Both the position numbers and the translations under genes were made by a program. A stretch of DNA of 64,000 nt. Origin: Fragum whitleyi. Taxonomy: Eukaryota; Mollusca; Bivalvia; Cardiida; Cardiidae. Below the pieces are notes generated by a model, which saw only the letters and a list, made by a program, of their open reading frames with translations, did not search any database and had not been told where the DNA came from. Of this stretch, positions 55,701-62,776 are shown piece after piece (position 1 is the first letter of the stretch; each line of letters begins with the position of its first letter). Where the stretch lies: assembly GCA_948146395.1 (NCBI GenBank), contig OX411543.1, forward strand, positions 64,863,474 through 64,927,473. Reading direction: 5' to 3'.

Positions 55701-58700
55701 CCTTCGACCTGCAAGTCCTGTGCTGAAGGAACTCGAATTAACCTTGTTCCCGATCAGCATTGCTATTTAATCTTTTATGAATTTAGATATTTTCGAAAGA
55801 ATTTACGATAACAAGCATGCAGTTCTGGTTCTGATCCGTCGTAAGCTAAGAAAACAGCGAGTCGACGAAGATCATCAAGTAACCCTAAGACCGACCACGT
55901 CGTTTTCGTTTAAAAATACAGACTTACTTGCAGAAACAAGTTTCTTGTCATAAGTACCTCTACGAATTTTAAAGTTGTCGTTTATTTGCTTATCATTTGT
56001 TTTACTCAATGACATTTCACTTCGATAGCGAGATATATTATACACGATCTTAAAATAGATTGTGTAATAAATACGCTCAGAAAGTAGACTTGAAGCTTTA
56101 TATTAATGTTTTGGCGAGTATTTTAATAGTTTCTTCGAACTAGAGGATTGCAATTATAAGGGATGAGTGTCCTTTTCATTGCATTTATTTGGGCATAAAG
56201 TTCAATTGCCTTAGCACACGGCTTAAACATAACGCCCTACGGGCGTTATTTACCATGTGCTAAGGCAATTGCACTTTATACCCCAATAAACGCAGTGAAA
56301 AAGACACTCATCCCTATAATGTTGACGTTCAAGTTACACCTAATATTTCCCTATCTTTATTTGTTTTATTTTGCGATCTATTGGTATAAAAAGATAAAAA
56401 TTCACAGACGTGTTCAAAGGTCTTCGAGAAAAGGGTCCTCAAAATTTGATTCCAATACACAGGGAACTTCACGGTACATAATGAATTTAACTTGCACAAT
56501 CGTTGCTGATCGATGACAGCAATCAGTTTTACGTCGACGTCGCTATAAGTAAAGGTTGCTTTTTGTAAGTTTATTTCACAATCGTCATTGCTTTCTTAAA
56601 AAAAATACAGAAAATAAAATCCATCATTTTTTATTTTACAATTTGTTTTAAAGAATGAACAAAATGTGAATTAAAATCTATACTTTTCGATTTTCAAGTT
56701 TTTTTTATTGAATAAAAAAAGTACCCCCCCCCCTCCGGAAAGTTAAGATGCGTTCACGCGATAATTTGAACAATCACGGTATCCCATTAAGCATTTGCAG
56801 GCTTTGTTATCCAATTAGAGTGCTGATTCTGAAGAGGAATGGTTCAATGTCCACAGACGGTCATACAAAACAGAGGTCGACGTAGTTTGGCTTATTATCT
56901 CGTTTGCACGACTTTGTCTTTCGTGTTTCGCATGTTTTTATTCTACAAAAGAAATTTTGAAAGTAATGAATTTTGCTTTTTGCATCTTTTTATTCTTAAA
57001 TAATAAGGATAATATTTGGAAAAGTGTCAAGGTAACGTCAGATTTGAGTCATATTAAACGACTCCATAACAGTATAGGTAAAGGGTCACAAGGTCATCGA
57101 AAAAGTTGACTACAACATTTTGAATTTTATTTCAAATCAAATTCTTTGGTGAAAATCATCGATGTTAAGTTAAATGCTAAACCATACTCTAAATGCAAGA
57201 GAAAATGGTTTTGCTCTCCTCATAGCATGAGTCTGAAAAATGCCAAATGAATTAAAAATAACGATCGTCTGTGGTGAAAGCAAAGCAATGACTGGATTAT
57301 AAAAAGAACCATATTTGGCTCTTCTTGATATAGCGTTATTTTTGTGTTGTGGTAGATCATTTATACGTTAAACGACATTCCTTTGTCTTGAAAATTCAGA
57401 TATTCTTGATCTATTTGTAGAAAGATGTCTAGTACAAGAGCGTGAAGGTACATCCTTTTATACCATAGAACGCGTTTTGGTTAACCAAAATCAAAAGGTA
57501 GAACATGACACTGAACTACAAAAACGATGCGCAAATGGTTTTGAAGATCTAAAGCAGGAGGAGGTGACCTGTAACAAGGGAACACTTGAAGGGGACAGTC
57601 CGTGTACTCCAAGTAAATATGAAAAAAACGTCTTTAACGGTATTCCTTATATAAGGTCAGCTCTATATCAACGATGCTGACAATTACTATCTTTAACCAA
57701 AACATGGTACTTGTCAAGGAATTGATCAATTGTAAAGCCAAAAAGCATATTTTTTCTCTAAATCCGCATATCTGGTATCAGCACAGCTACATAGATTATT
57801 GTATCACTAAAAATAGACTAAATAATTAGAAAAACAATCAAGTAAGTTAATAAACCTTTTTTACAACCACCGTCTAAAAATTAAATATATATTATTGAAA
57901 GATGGAAAAAAAAAGAATCAGAAAAATATGCTTTCTTTCAGTCGCTTTGAAGTTGTGGTCTCTTGCTTCAAAGGCGAATGTCTTTACCTTTGCATCACGG
58001 GTATAAGTATGAGGAATGCCACCAGTAAAAACATTAAGATCTTAATGCAAATTAGAAGAGATCGTTGATCATCGGTGATCTTCCGTTTTCACCAACGCGA
58101 AATAAACAGAGTCTAAGACGTAATTAGCCAAGGAATAGAATTCGAGTTACTTTATCTGTTATAGAGCAAAGTGTTATACCTAACGGGAGAACTGCTTATT
58201 TGAGAGGAAAGGAGCTTGTTGAAGGAAGTTCTGTTGACCACGGTCAGACTGTGAGTATATCTATTAGATTTCGATATGAAATCATTCAATTTTATCTTAT
58301 ACCTATACAAATATCCGTATGATAACATCCCGTATGATTTTTTTATGATATCACATAGTTATTTTTTAGAACAAAGATATAATGCAGTTATTTTTAGAAA
58401 ATTGCATTTCAGTTGGAAACATCGACGAAAACAATACAAAAAGAGGTTATAAGATAAATATAATACATACTAAGTGTATTGTATGAAAAAATATCTAACT
58501 CGGTTGTGAGAAATGATAATTGTCTCGGCAGAGCCTCGACTATGATCAATTCTCCCAACCTCGTTAGATAATTTTTTTCATATAATACACTAAGTACGTA
58601 TTATATATATCTTAACTGGCCCAGGTTAAAAGAGCTGTCCGTTAGTCTGTTCATTATATGTCTATTCTCTTTTTGTTTGTCGGTCGGTCTGTTCGTCCGT

Positions 58701-61700
58701 TTTGCGCGAACATTCATACCCATATTATTGGGGTTTGTTGACACTTTCCCGTGCCAAAAAGACAGTTGATTTTGTTAGATACGAACTGTCCTCAACCGAA
58801 GCATAGCTAAAAAATGTTCGTCGTGAGCCAGCCTCGAACCCACGCGGTCAACAATATTCAAAAATATGTTGGTTTATAGATTTTCATACAACATAATAAA
58901 GGCGAAGAAAAGATATTCCTTAAATTAACATTGAGTTAAGGGAAACAACTTTATTGTCAGAGGAGCATCTTGGTTCTATAGTTAAACGAAGTATTCTTTA
59001 CGACGTTTTTTTTACAAACTCTTTTTTGTGCCTCTGAATTGCTATATTCTCAAAAGGTATCAAAATATTCTCTAAACATTCGATATGGAATAAATGACAC
59101 ATTTTGAATAGAACGAATGACATGTCGGAATATACATATACATTTCAACATCAAAATAGTTTTCTAAAATTTCTAGTTTATCCATTTTCTTGACATATAT
59201 TTCACTACAAACAGATTGACGCGTTCTATGTTACAATCCTGTAAAGGTTTCAAATTTGTGGATCAATGTGCTGTCAAGTATATGAATAAGTACATTAAGT
59301 ATTGCCTACGATGCCCAAACATTTATTAAAAAAGTACACTCTAATAGTCGAACAACAGAAATTTATTTTATTAACCCGTATAGATAGATGGGGGAATATT
59401 GTTTTTTTGTCCGGTCTGTCTGATCCCTGGTTTCAATAACAATTTGTCATGAATTTAAATGGTCCGTTACAGAGCCCTGGTATTTCACATGTGGATTGCT
59501 TGTGACAAGACCTTTCACTTGATGCCAATTTCAAGCTCGCTTGTAAATTTCATATTTCGATGTCAAATCTTTGTAAAATTTTAACATGCAGAAGGGCCAT
59601 AAGATGCGAACGTTTTGTGAAAGAGTCTTCGTAAATTCCATGTGCATTGCTCGTGACGTGGTTTTTAGTTTATGCCAAAGTCGAGGCCATCATATGATGT
59701 AATAATTTCAAGGTCACTATATTCGAACATAAAATCCTAAAAAATTGGGTGGGTCGTAATCTTTGAAAGGTAAGTGATAGAATCTTCGTATTTCATGTGG
59801 GCTTCGCATATGACAAGACCTTTCAAAGTCAAAAGTCATGGTCGGGCTTTAAGGTCAGAAACGTTCAAAGTGACTAGGTGCTGAAATGAGCTAAAGCAGC
59901 AGTTTTAAATATGGAAGAGACTTACTTTAAGGTAAGGTGATTTTTAGTGAGTTCGATGTGCATCAAACTACTTTTATAAATAATGGCAGTATGGGGGCTT
60001 TGGTTTTTAACGAACTCATCTTGTTAAATCGAAACTGAAATTAGATAGAGAATAACACGTTCATTAGTCAAACGAATATGACGTAACCTGTAAGCTTACT
60101 TATCTACATATCAAAAAGACTCCAATCATCCTCACATTTGTTTATTAACCTGATAGGATTTCATATCATAACGTTTCAGCTAATTGTGTGGAACGCGTTG
60201 GAATTTTAATCACAATCTTCCGATATTTTGGATGCGCTATTGACACATAATCATTCCAAGGTGTGCATAATGTGTAACTGGCGTATGACAGCTTGTTAGC
60301 ACATTGAACAGAAGATTAGTATAGAAATGGCGTACTTCGTTATCAAATTCTATCATCAGAAGTTCATTTATTATATACTCTTCAAAAAAAGTTCTTTGAC
60401 ACTGATTAAACATAAGTTTTTTCTTCGTTCATGCAAAATCTTCGATAAATTTTGAATGAATTATGAACAGTAATTAGGATGTAAGAATTTCACATGTAAT
60501 TGCGATAAATTTCTCGACAACGTTTCTCGATTGAGACGTCAACGTAAACTAACGTTAAATCTGAATTCTCATTCAGCACGTACAGTTCCAGATTTACTTA
60601 ACAGTCCTGACAGCTCTACATTGTGTTGTGGATAAAATGCCATTCCTTGATTGCTTTTAAAATTGAATGTCTAGGCACATGGCTGCAATGAAAACATGTT
60701 AAGCGAATGGAGGAACAACGTCATAAAGTTTTGGTCGCCACAAAGAAGGCTCTATAAGACAAGCCGTTGTAGATGACTTTGTTGTTTCCGGACAGACTAT
60801 TTTGTACCTCTGGCACCGCTATAACATGCCTCATTTCGTAATGTAAAGAGCCAGATCAGTCTGACGCTGGATGACAACGTTCGTCTAGGACGTCGAATGA
60901 CGTAACGATATTTGGGATTTTTCAATATAACTACTACGTCATCGAATATTTAGGTCTCCAGTCTAAGTAGGATCTCTGGTGAGAAAGTGTGGAACCAGAT
61001 AAGAGAGGTCACGTTTGCCACTGTAAGACACGTGCGACGTAACGTCCTTAACCAACGTCTCTGTTACAAACCTTTGATCAAAAAAGTAATTTTGTTTTAA
61101 TAAAGTGTGAAGATGCATTGACTTCACCTTCATTGATTGGCTTTGCTCACACATATAGATATTTTTGTCGAAATAAAAATGAATCAAATGTCAAAGAACT
61201 TTTTTTGAAGAGTATATATGTGTAATACTATGTTTTTTGGTTTGTTTGTGTTTTTTTGTGAAGCTCATATATGTGTAAAATTGTGCATGTTTCCTCATGA
61301 ACAATCTTAGACGCTCGATTACTGGTTTATATCTGACTTTCCCTAAGTGTAATGAGCTTGTACATCTGCTATGTGGCCAGGGTGACACTTCTTGGCCAGG
61401 CGGTTTATAAAAGACCTTTTACTTTGCAAATGTCACTATGTATATATCAAAACAATACAATTCATATGATATTTAATGCAAGTTTGATATTAATTAGCAT
61501 TTTTCTGAGTTTAAGAATTTAATACTAGTCAAGTTTGAAAGTTATTGAACTCGACAATCTAAGGCGCGTAAAATTTGGAAAGCAACCATCATGTGTGGTA
61601 GACATGTGCGAAAAAAGAAGAATAAAATTGTTACCAAATATTTTTTGAGTAAAAAACTGACGAAGGCTTTAACCAGTCTTTAATCTCAGATTTCATTCCA

Positions 61701-62633
61701 AAAATGAATGCTTTGTAAAATTTTTATGTAAATGTGTCAATGTTTTTCTTCCTTCCCCAGAATATTTCATTTTTTTATTTTCAAAAAAAATATGGGATAA
61801 TAGCCTGTTTATAAGATCAAAGAATTAAATTGTATAAGTCATACAAGTAGAAGAGACATAACCATCTCAAACACGCCATTAACACGTTATAACACATTAG
61901 CCATATATAACAAACACAATATATGCACGCTCCGATGACGTTGGTCAACGCTGAAGAACGTGGAAAACGATGTCATACGATTCCGTGCTTTTTCGAAATA
62001 TTCCTCTCAAGTCCAAATTCCCTATGCCGACGTTTACCAGACTTAGTCAATTTTCGCAACAGTTTAGGCTCGCTCGCTAGAATGTTGACATGGCCATAAA
62101 ATGAATTTACTTTTATTTATTATGTCCCAGCGTTATATCCGCCTGTCCGTCTGTCTGTCCGTCCGTATGTTTGATTGTCTGCAAAACTTAACCAAAATGA
62201 TAATATTGCCAATTTCTTCAAGGCTGTTCAAGATACAAAGTTCATATTTTGTATGGCGATAGTTCTCGATAATACGCATTAATAGATTCCAAGGATAAAG
62301 TCATGTGACAAGGTCAATGTCATCTGACAAGGTCAAGGTTTGTAAAAAGCCATTTCGGCGCCATTCGTGTTTCACAGATACCCCTTGTTCGCAGGTTTTT
62401 TATACAACTATCGATTGCTGAACTCTTTTACATGTTAGTATTATCCAATCAAACTGCGATCTTCTGATAGTATATTGAACATTGTTTTTGCTTTTGTCAG
62501 GTAGAAGTTTACTGTGGAAACTCGCAAGAATTAATTTATCTAGACACTGACACTTATCATGATGGCGTTATATTCAACAGTACAAGTGAATATGGGAACT
62601 GGACAATACCTACATTTCCCATTTGTACGAACA
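31663..62633 (+). CDS. Secreted multi-CCP (sushi) domain protein, 14 exons visible, 3' end outside window
   Basis: CCP domains are ~60-residue beta modules with four cysteines (C1-C3, C2-C4) found in complement regulators, adhesion proteins and receptors. The exons join in phase to 623 residues: a signal peptide (31663-31720), then nine CCP units encoded at 40885-41082; 43217-43390; 45326-45439+46444-46521; 48057-48150+49204-49301; 50132-50365; 51236-51427; 53750-53835+54506-54638; 57421-57612; 58165-58250+62501-62633. Unit borders are phase 1, the usual phase for shuffled CCP modules. Units 1-4 are typical; 5 and 9 lack C1 and C3; 6-7 and 8-9 are tandem duplicates. No membrane span or stop is visible, so the 3' end is missing. 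The binding partner is unknown; an immune or adhesion role is only a family-based guess. The link of the signal exon across a 9.2-kb intron is inference. Confidence 0.85.
31855..32138 (+). mobile_element. MITE family E, copy 2
   Basis: CATAGGCCTAACTAGGACTTT start, GGCGACCAACATAGAATATA, AACTACAGCTTGAATAAGTTG (inner hairpin), TTCGATGTTATGATCATTC, end GCATAATGTGCGTAATAGGAG. Confidence 0.75.
32232..32350 (-). mobile_element. tRNA-derived SINE family B, copy 1
   Basis: The minus strand reads AGCGACGTGATAGAGCATTCG (A-box region), then GGGACACAGGGGTCCCGGGATCGAAT (B-box region). Preceding it is the family lead-in TGTAGCCGGGTTGAGTATAAG-GGGTGTTTGTAC. The same unit recurs at 32484-32605. Confidence 0.6.
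32484..32605 (-). mobile_element. tRNA-derived SINE family B, copy 2
   Basis: It has a better B box (CCCGGGTTCGAATCC) and A-box region GACGTGGTAGAGCATTCGC. The lead-in GCCGGGTTGAGTTTGAG carries a 6-base internal duplication relative to copy 1. Confidence 0.65.
33289..33337. repeat. Hairpin
   Basis: AGAAGAAATTGCTT and AAGCAATTTCTTCT form an uninterrupted stem of at least 14 bp around a CTGAC loop; a GTG..A-run / T-run..CAC pairing extends it. Confidence 0.75.
34797..35254. mobile_element. Composite element G, copy 1 (palindrome plus TIR element)
   Basis: The palindrome 34800-34895 (GTGCCGTGGTATATGGGAAAT-AGACACGAGCG and its inverse) adjoins a 358-bp segment. That segment begins CTAAGACCACGCTTTTCTAAC and ends CGCTTCAAGCGTGGTCTAA, so it has GACCACGCTT / AAGCGTGGTC terminal inverted repeats. 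The identical arrangement is at 41687-42154. Confidence 0.8.
35365..35575 (+). mobile_element. SINE family A, near-complete
   Basis: It begins with a B-box remnant GATTCGATCCCCGG, then CTCACCAATGGGTAGATAATCG, GGCTAGGAAAGGATGTAATGG, ATACCAGGAATCCATTGGTAG and TGCTCCGGCCGCCGCGATATA. It ends in an ATTCAATCAATCAA tail. Confidence 0.85.
36630..37450 (-). mobile_element. 5'-truncated non-LTR retrotransposon (jockey/CR1-like RT C-terminus)
   Basis: The minus-strand ORF encodes ISSDLKWTTHINKVVKKAN, YGSVIWDPYLQKDIDRLERV, QRKAARFI and TEWNKLPEEAV. This is the conserved region C-terminal to the reverse transcriptase core in jockey/CR1-type elements. About 210 codons are open from 37332 to 36703; the frame can be followed upstream to about 37440. 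The catalytic YxDD region and 5' end are absent. The 3' end carries a GATACA tandem tail at 36630-36649. No host function. Confidence 0.9.
37982..38260 (+). pseudogene. Fragment of an element-encoded protein with WSDSCVPEN motif
   Basis: The frame from 37982 reads GRGSNAIASAVTLVL, then ASITLWSDSCVPENKDSIM, then KFGHSMRS, and degenerates. The motif order (GR-x-N, WSDSC-x-x-QN/EN, GH) resembles a large invertebrate family of uncharacterised transposon-associated proteins with an SDNCGGQNKN-type core (DUF7869-like, from memory). Only ~90 codons remain, without a start codon or splice sites, so I call it a remnant. Confidence 0.55.
38930..39803. repeat. Degenerate tandem array with ~145-180 bp units
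   Basis: Units with GAAATGACCTC..CCATAAAA, CATCTGATCACAATAATTTTT, CAGACTGATA and AAATTTGGTTGAAATCCATC start at about 38938, 39118, 39294 and 39439. It ends in ACGGACGCACGGACGACGG and the hairpin GGCCTTTTGGCC-AGTGGAGC. This is a widespread bivalve-type repeat (inference). Confidence 0.65.
40482..40550. mobile_element. Family P palindrome, deleted form
   Basis: GCAAACTGTTTGAAAATTATA-CCCCGCTTTTCGTACAGTTTGC: the middle is deleted so the two arms are close. It directly abuts element E copy 3. Confidence 0.6.
40550..40828 (+). mobile_element. MITE family E, copy 3
   Basis: It starts ATAGGCGTAGCTAGGATT and ends GCGTAATGGGAGCTACGCCC. GGCGTAGCT / AGCTACGCC are the clearest terminal inverted repeats in the family. 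CAGCTTGAATAAGCTG is an inner hairpin. It ends 57 bases before CCP exon 2. Confidence 0.8.
40885..41082 (+). CDS. CCP protein exon 2 (CCP1)
   Basis: The acceptor is TTTTCAG and the donor GTAAGT. The four cysteines are in DCGIP, YDCVD, RICKD and FTCT, with a GQW before the last. It is a typical CCP domain, phase 1 on both sides. Confidence 0.9.
41687..42154. mobile_element. Composite element G, copy 2
   Basis: The palindrome 41687-41783 is followed by a TIR segment 41784-42154 (TTAGACCACGCTTTTCTAAC ... CGCTTAAAGCGTGGTCTAA). Same order and junction as 34797-35254. Confidence 0.8.
42240..42636 (+). mobile_element. Dispersed element F, copy 2
   Basis: CATTCGGAACACCGCTCGGA to ATCGCCGAGGGTTCCCGAATG, matching 25540-25920 throughout. 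It includes a longer version of the AAAACGCAGTAAAACAATGCG hairpin and a poly-C run. Confidence 0.75.
43217..43390 (+). CDS. CCP protein exon 3 (CCP2)
   Basis: The acceptor is GTCCAG and the donor GTAAGT. It encodes NCGYIEHPRNG, FRCNEGYELSG, CRADGEW and TCD, the canonical CCP spacing. Confidence 0.92.
44562..44700. mobile_element. Foldback element
   Basis: TACGGTTTCTTGCCGGGGTA-CATGACGATTTATTCCCGGC-TGGAAAAAAT is mirrored at the right by ATTTTTTCCAGCCGGGAATA-AATCGTCATATACCC and CAAGAAACCGTA. The spacer GAGCCGTAGGCGAGG resembles the loop of the element G palindrome (CGAGCGT-AGCGAG). Confidence 0.85.
45326..45439 (+). CDS. CCP protein exon 4 (CCP3, first half)
   Basis: The acceptor is TTTTTAG and the donor GTAATT. 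It encodes VKCEENIDYIPNGDSF and VVSFTCDEG. The domain is completed by the next exon. Confidence 0.88.
45470..46100. repeat. Dispersed repeats in the CCP3 intron
   Basis: AAAACGAGGCTTTGTCGAG, ACTCGTTTAATAAATTTGATA-TTTCATT and a TTGATTCAAG/CCGC..ACATATA-type segment occur, some twice (about 45600-45720 and 45900-46020). They match 6190-6430. The minus-strand frame 45900-46208 is fortuitous. Confidence 0.4.
46246..46365. mobile_element. Family P palindrome
   Basis: CCTGCGCCCAAGATGACAAAA, TACAAACTGTTTGTAATTCAT, CCCGCTTTACAAGTGCACTTG, CGTGCAAAGAAGGGAACAATT, AAAACAGTTTGCAC. It ends 79 bases before the CCP exon at 46444. Confidence 0.7.
46444..46521 (+). CDS. CCP protein exon 5 (CCP3, second half)
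   Basis: The acceptor is TTCAAG and the donor GTAAAT. It encodes YDLIGSQKRTCQADGTWSG and PVCT. The intron splitting CCP3 is phase 1, right after the Gly following C2. Confidence 0.88.
46610..47260. repeat. Degenerate CTCTGGAGGCCATAAC-type dispersed repeat
   Basis: CGTCGTCTGTC lead, CACTCTGGAGGCCATAACTAA, and repeated CAAGGATGA subunits (around 46787, 46928, 47068). No conserved coding frame. Confidence 0.45.
47736..47993. mobile_element. TIR element family H, copy 2
   Basis: The right end GAGCCTGAGAAAAGTTTTATA-ACCTCGGGCCC is well kept. The left end GGGCTAAAGGT...CAGGCTCAGTCTC is degenerate. The inner hairpin AGTTGTTATTTATAACAACTT is clear. Confidence 0.65.
48057..48150 (+). CDS. CCP protein exon 6 (CCP4, first half)
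   Basis: The acceptor is TGATTAG and the donor GTAAGC. It encodes PSCPDFEELANGIIYYEDDD and ends before C2, which is the first residue contributed by the next exon. A family P palindrome starts 12 bases after the donor. Confidence 0.85.
48163..48275. mobile_element. Family P palindrome, diverged
   Basis: GCGTCAAGGTTGGCTGTTTGC-AAGTTATACCCAGTTTGCACA at the left and ACAATTTGTCCCGTTTTTTCA-TCATGAACGCAG at the right. It starts 12 bases after the donor of the CCP exon at 48150. Confidence 0.6.
48445..48815 (+). mobile_element. SINE family A, outer copy, interrupted
   Basis: The first part, 48445-48519 (CAATGGGTTGATAATCG to AATGTAATGGT), and the second, 48743-48815 (AGTACAGGTGTAAATGTGAG, AATACCAGGAAACCATTATTAGG), read as one element split at its GTAATGGTAGTACAGG motif. 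Confidence 0.8.
48522..48742 (-). mobile_element. SINE family A, inserted inside another copy
   Basis: Reverse orientation: GGGTTTCACACAGCTTTCAAC, TCGTATTTCTCTCACC, TTCCTAGCCTCCATTTGCTAT, TACGATTATCAATCCATTGGTG, then the tRNA-like head end GTCGGGGATCGAACCCGG. Confidence 0.8.
49204..49301 (+). CDS. CCP protein exon 7 (CCP4, second half)
   Basis: The acceptor is CTTTTAG and the donor GTAAGT. It encodes CNTNFDLFPNIPDGYNEC, GKNQWEYPEFTC: C2, C3, W and C4 of CCP4. Confidence 0.87.
49349..49435 (+). mobile_element. MITE (TTAAGGTAGTGGACC) half copy
   Basis: AAGGTAGTGGACCTGCAATAG and the hairpin half AAGGTTTCCTTAATGATTCC. The right half is missing. Confidence 0.5.
50132..50365 (+). CDS. CCP protein exon 8 (degenerate CCP5)
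   Basis: The acceptor is TCATGTAG and the donor GTACAA. 78 residues with only two cysteines, in SQCNSRYEM and AICKE, at C2 and C4 positions. At C1 the sequence is ERLEV (CCP6 has ERCTV), and C3 is also replaced. It is arginine-rich (NRRRIK). The phase-1 borders support a real exon. Confidence 0.78.
50375..50780. mobile_element. MITE family I, copy 1
   Basis: It starts AACGTGAAATTGACATTC 10 bases after the donor of CCP exon 8 and ends TTTTTCAATTTCATGATGAAG. It is the most diverged of three neighbouring copies. Shared inner motif: AAATATCGATAAAC..TTACCTCCCT. Confidence 0.55.
51236..51427 (+). CDS. CCP protein exon 9 (CCP6; module copy 1, exon a)
   Basis: The acceptor is TTTTAG and the donor GTAAGT. 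192 bp with cysteines in ERCTV, KRCNE, VICNKG and PCTP, and no tryptophan. Exon 57421-57612 has the same length and about 59 percent amino-acid identity (38 of 64, counted by eye). Confidence 0.87.
51437..51862. mobile_element. MITE family I, copy 2
   Basis: Left end GTTAGTTACATCGTGAAATTGACA and right end TGTCAATTTCACGCTGTTCCTAAC are inverted. The inner hairpin is AGGGAGGTAATAAATATCGC / ATACTTCCCT. It starts 10 bases after the CCP exon 9 donor. Confidence 0.8.
52196..52628. mobile_element. MITE family I, copy 3
   Basis: Left GTTAGTTACATAGTGAAATTGAC, right TGTCAATTTTACGATGTTATTAAC, inner GGGAGGTAATCAATATCGC / GCGATATAGTTTTACCTCCC. Most complete of the family. Confidence 0.8.
52670..53313. mobile_element. 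AGCTCACCTGAG-type repeat element, copy 2
   Basis: Hairpin start AAGCTCACCTGAGTACGAAAT-GCTCGACGTGAGCTTT, GTCCGTCGTC repeats, ACGACTCTGGAGGCCATAATT, end CAGACGGACGCAACGATGG and GCTCGCCTTGCGACAGG. Relative of 10184-10531. Confidence 0.6.
53750..53835 (+). CDS. CCP protein exon 10 (CCP7 first half; module copy 1, exon b)
   Basis: 86 bp between AAACAG and GTAAGT, encoding RCIIPEGRTAYIRR with C1 intact. Paralogous to 58165-58250. Confidence 0.85.
53906..54033. mobile_element. Family P palindrome, full length
   Basis: CCTGCGTTCAGAACGACAAAA, TGTGCAAACTGTTTAAGATTTAC, ACCCCGCTTTGAACG, CGTGCACAGCGGGACATAATTTG, CGGCGTTTTGTCATCCTGATTACAGG. Both outer ends are present. Confidence 0.8.
54506..54638 (+). 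CDS. CCP protein exon 11 (CCP7 second half; module copy 1, exon c)
   Basis: 133 bp between TACCAG and GTAGGT, encoding VYLRCGNTLEL, ESTCDFGGW and PVCKY, so C2, C3, W and C4 are all present. A second GT lies 5 bases on but breaks the phase. Confidence 0.85.
54639..57420. other. CCP gene intron between modules 1 and 2
   Basis: 2.8 kb without an exon. It contains the foldback at 56154-56320 and short homopolymer runs (poly-C near 56725). The minus-strand frames here do not resemble known proteins. Confidence 0.6.
56154..56320. mobile_element. Large foldback element
   Basis: ATTATAAGGGATGAGTGTCC...CAATTGCCTTAGCACA is matched by TGTGCTAAGGCAATTG...GACACTCATCCCTATAAT. The central loop itself contains the palindrome AACGCCCTACGGGCGTT. 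Confidence 0.85.
57421..57612 (+). CDS. CCP protein exon 12 (CCP8; module copy 2, exon a)
   Basis: 192 bp between ATTTGTAG and GTAAAT. Cysteines are in KRCLV, KRCANG, VTCNKG and PCTP. TSFYT, NQNQK and CNKGTL are shared with CCP6. Confidence 0.87.
58165..58250 (+). CDS. CCP protein exon 13 (CCP9 first half, C1 lost; module copy 2, exon b)
   Basis: 86 bp between TTATAG and GTGAGT, encoding QSVIPNGRTAYLRG. The first cysteine of CCP7 (TGT) is AGT, serine, here. Confidence 0.82.
58290..58613 (+). mobile_element. Hairpin MITE family C, copy 3
   Basis: TTTTATCTTATACCTATACAA start, TATCTAACTCGGTTGTGAGAA, GATAATTGTCTCGG..GCCTCGACTATGATC core, TAATACACTAAGTACGTATTA end. It begins 40 bases after the CCP exon 13 donor. 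Confidence 0.75.
59370..59900. repeat. Degenerate tandem units related to 62777-63720
   Basis: The phrases TATTTCACATGTGGATTGCTT, AATTCCATGTGCATTGCTCG and TATTTCATGTGGGCTTCGCA, each followed by TGAC..G.CCTTT-type text, recur at about 140-base spacing. Confidence 0.45.
60372..61218 (+). mobile_element. Tc1-like element, internally deleted, with 30-bp perfect TIRs
   Basis: The left end 60372-60401 and right end 61189-61218 are exact 30-base inverts (TATATACTCTTC... / ...GAAGAGTATATA). Inside, at about 60735-61080, are frameshifted remnants of a Tc1-like transposase N-terminal DNA-binding region: QAVVDDF-like, TDYFVPLAPL, DNVRLGRRMT, ISGEKVWNQIRE, VRHVRRNVLNQRL. The catalytic domain is missing, so it could move only with help from a full-length relative. 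Confidence 0.8.
62110..62390 (+). repeat. Degenerate dispersed repeat, copy 3
   Basis: CCGTCTGTCTGTCCGTCC, GCAAAACTTAACC, TTCTTCAAGGCTGTTCAAGAT, CATATTTTGTATGG, GACAAGGTCAATGTCATCTG, CGTGTTTCACAGATA. Confidence 0.5.
62501..62633 (+). CDS. CCP protein exon 14 (CCP9 second half, C3 lost; module copy 2, exon c)
   Basis: 133 bp between TTTGTCAG and GTAAGT, encoding YCGNSQEL, NSTSEYGNWT and FPICTN. The C3 codon TGT of CCP7 is AGT here. NST and NWT are potential N-glycosylation sites. No later exon is recognised before the window ends. Confidence 0.85.
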
Positions 62634-62776
62634 GTAAGTAGACATTGTTGAAATACACCTTCAACTACTTGGAATTAAAAGCACTTTTTCATAATACTTT
62701 TCTTATGTGATTAAAAATCATTATTTAGCAATCATTTAACATTAAAGCCTCCTGTGCAATTTCATTGACAAGTTTT

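Larger units (their letters stand above)
58251..62500. other. CCP gene intron between exons 13 and 14 (4.2 kb)
   Basis: Holds MITE C copy 3, degenerate repeat units at 59370-59900 (GTATTTCACATGTGGATTGC types), a Tc1-like deletion derivative (60372-61218) and a degenerate repeat at 62110-62390. No exon recognised. Confidence 0.6.
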
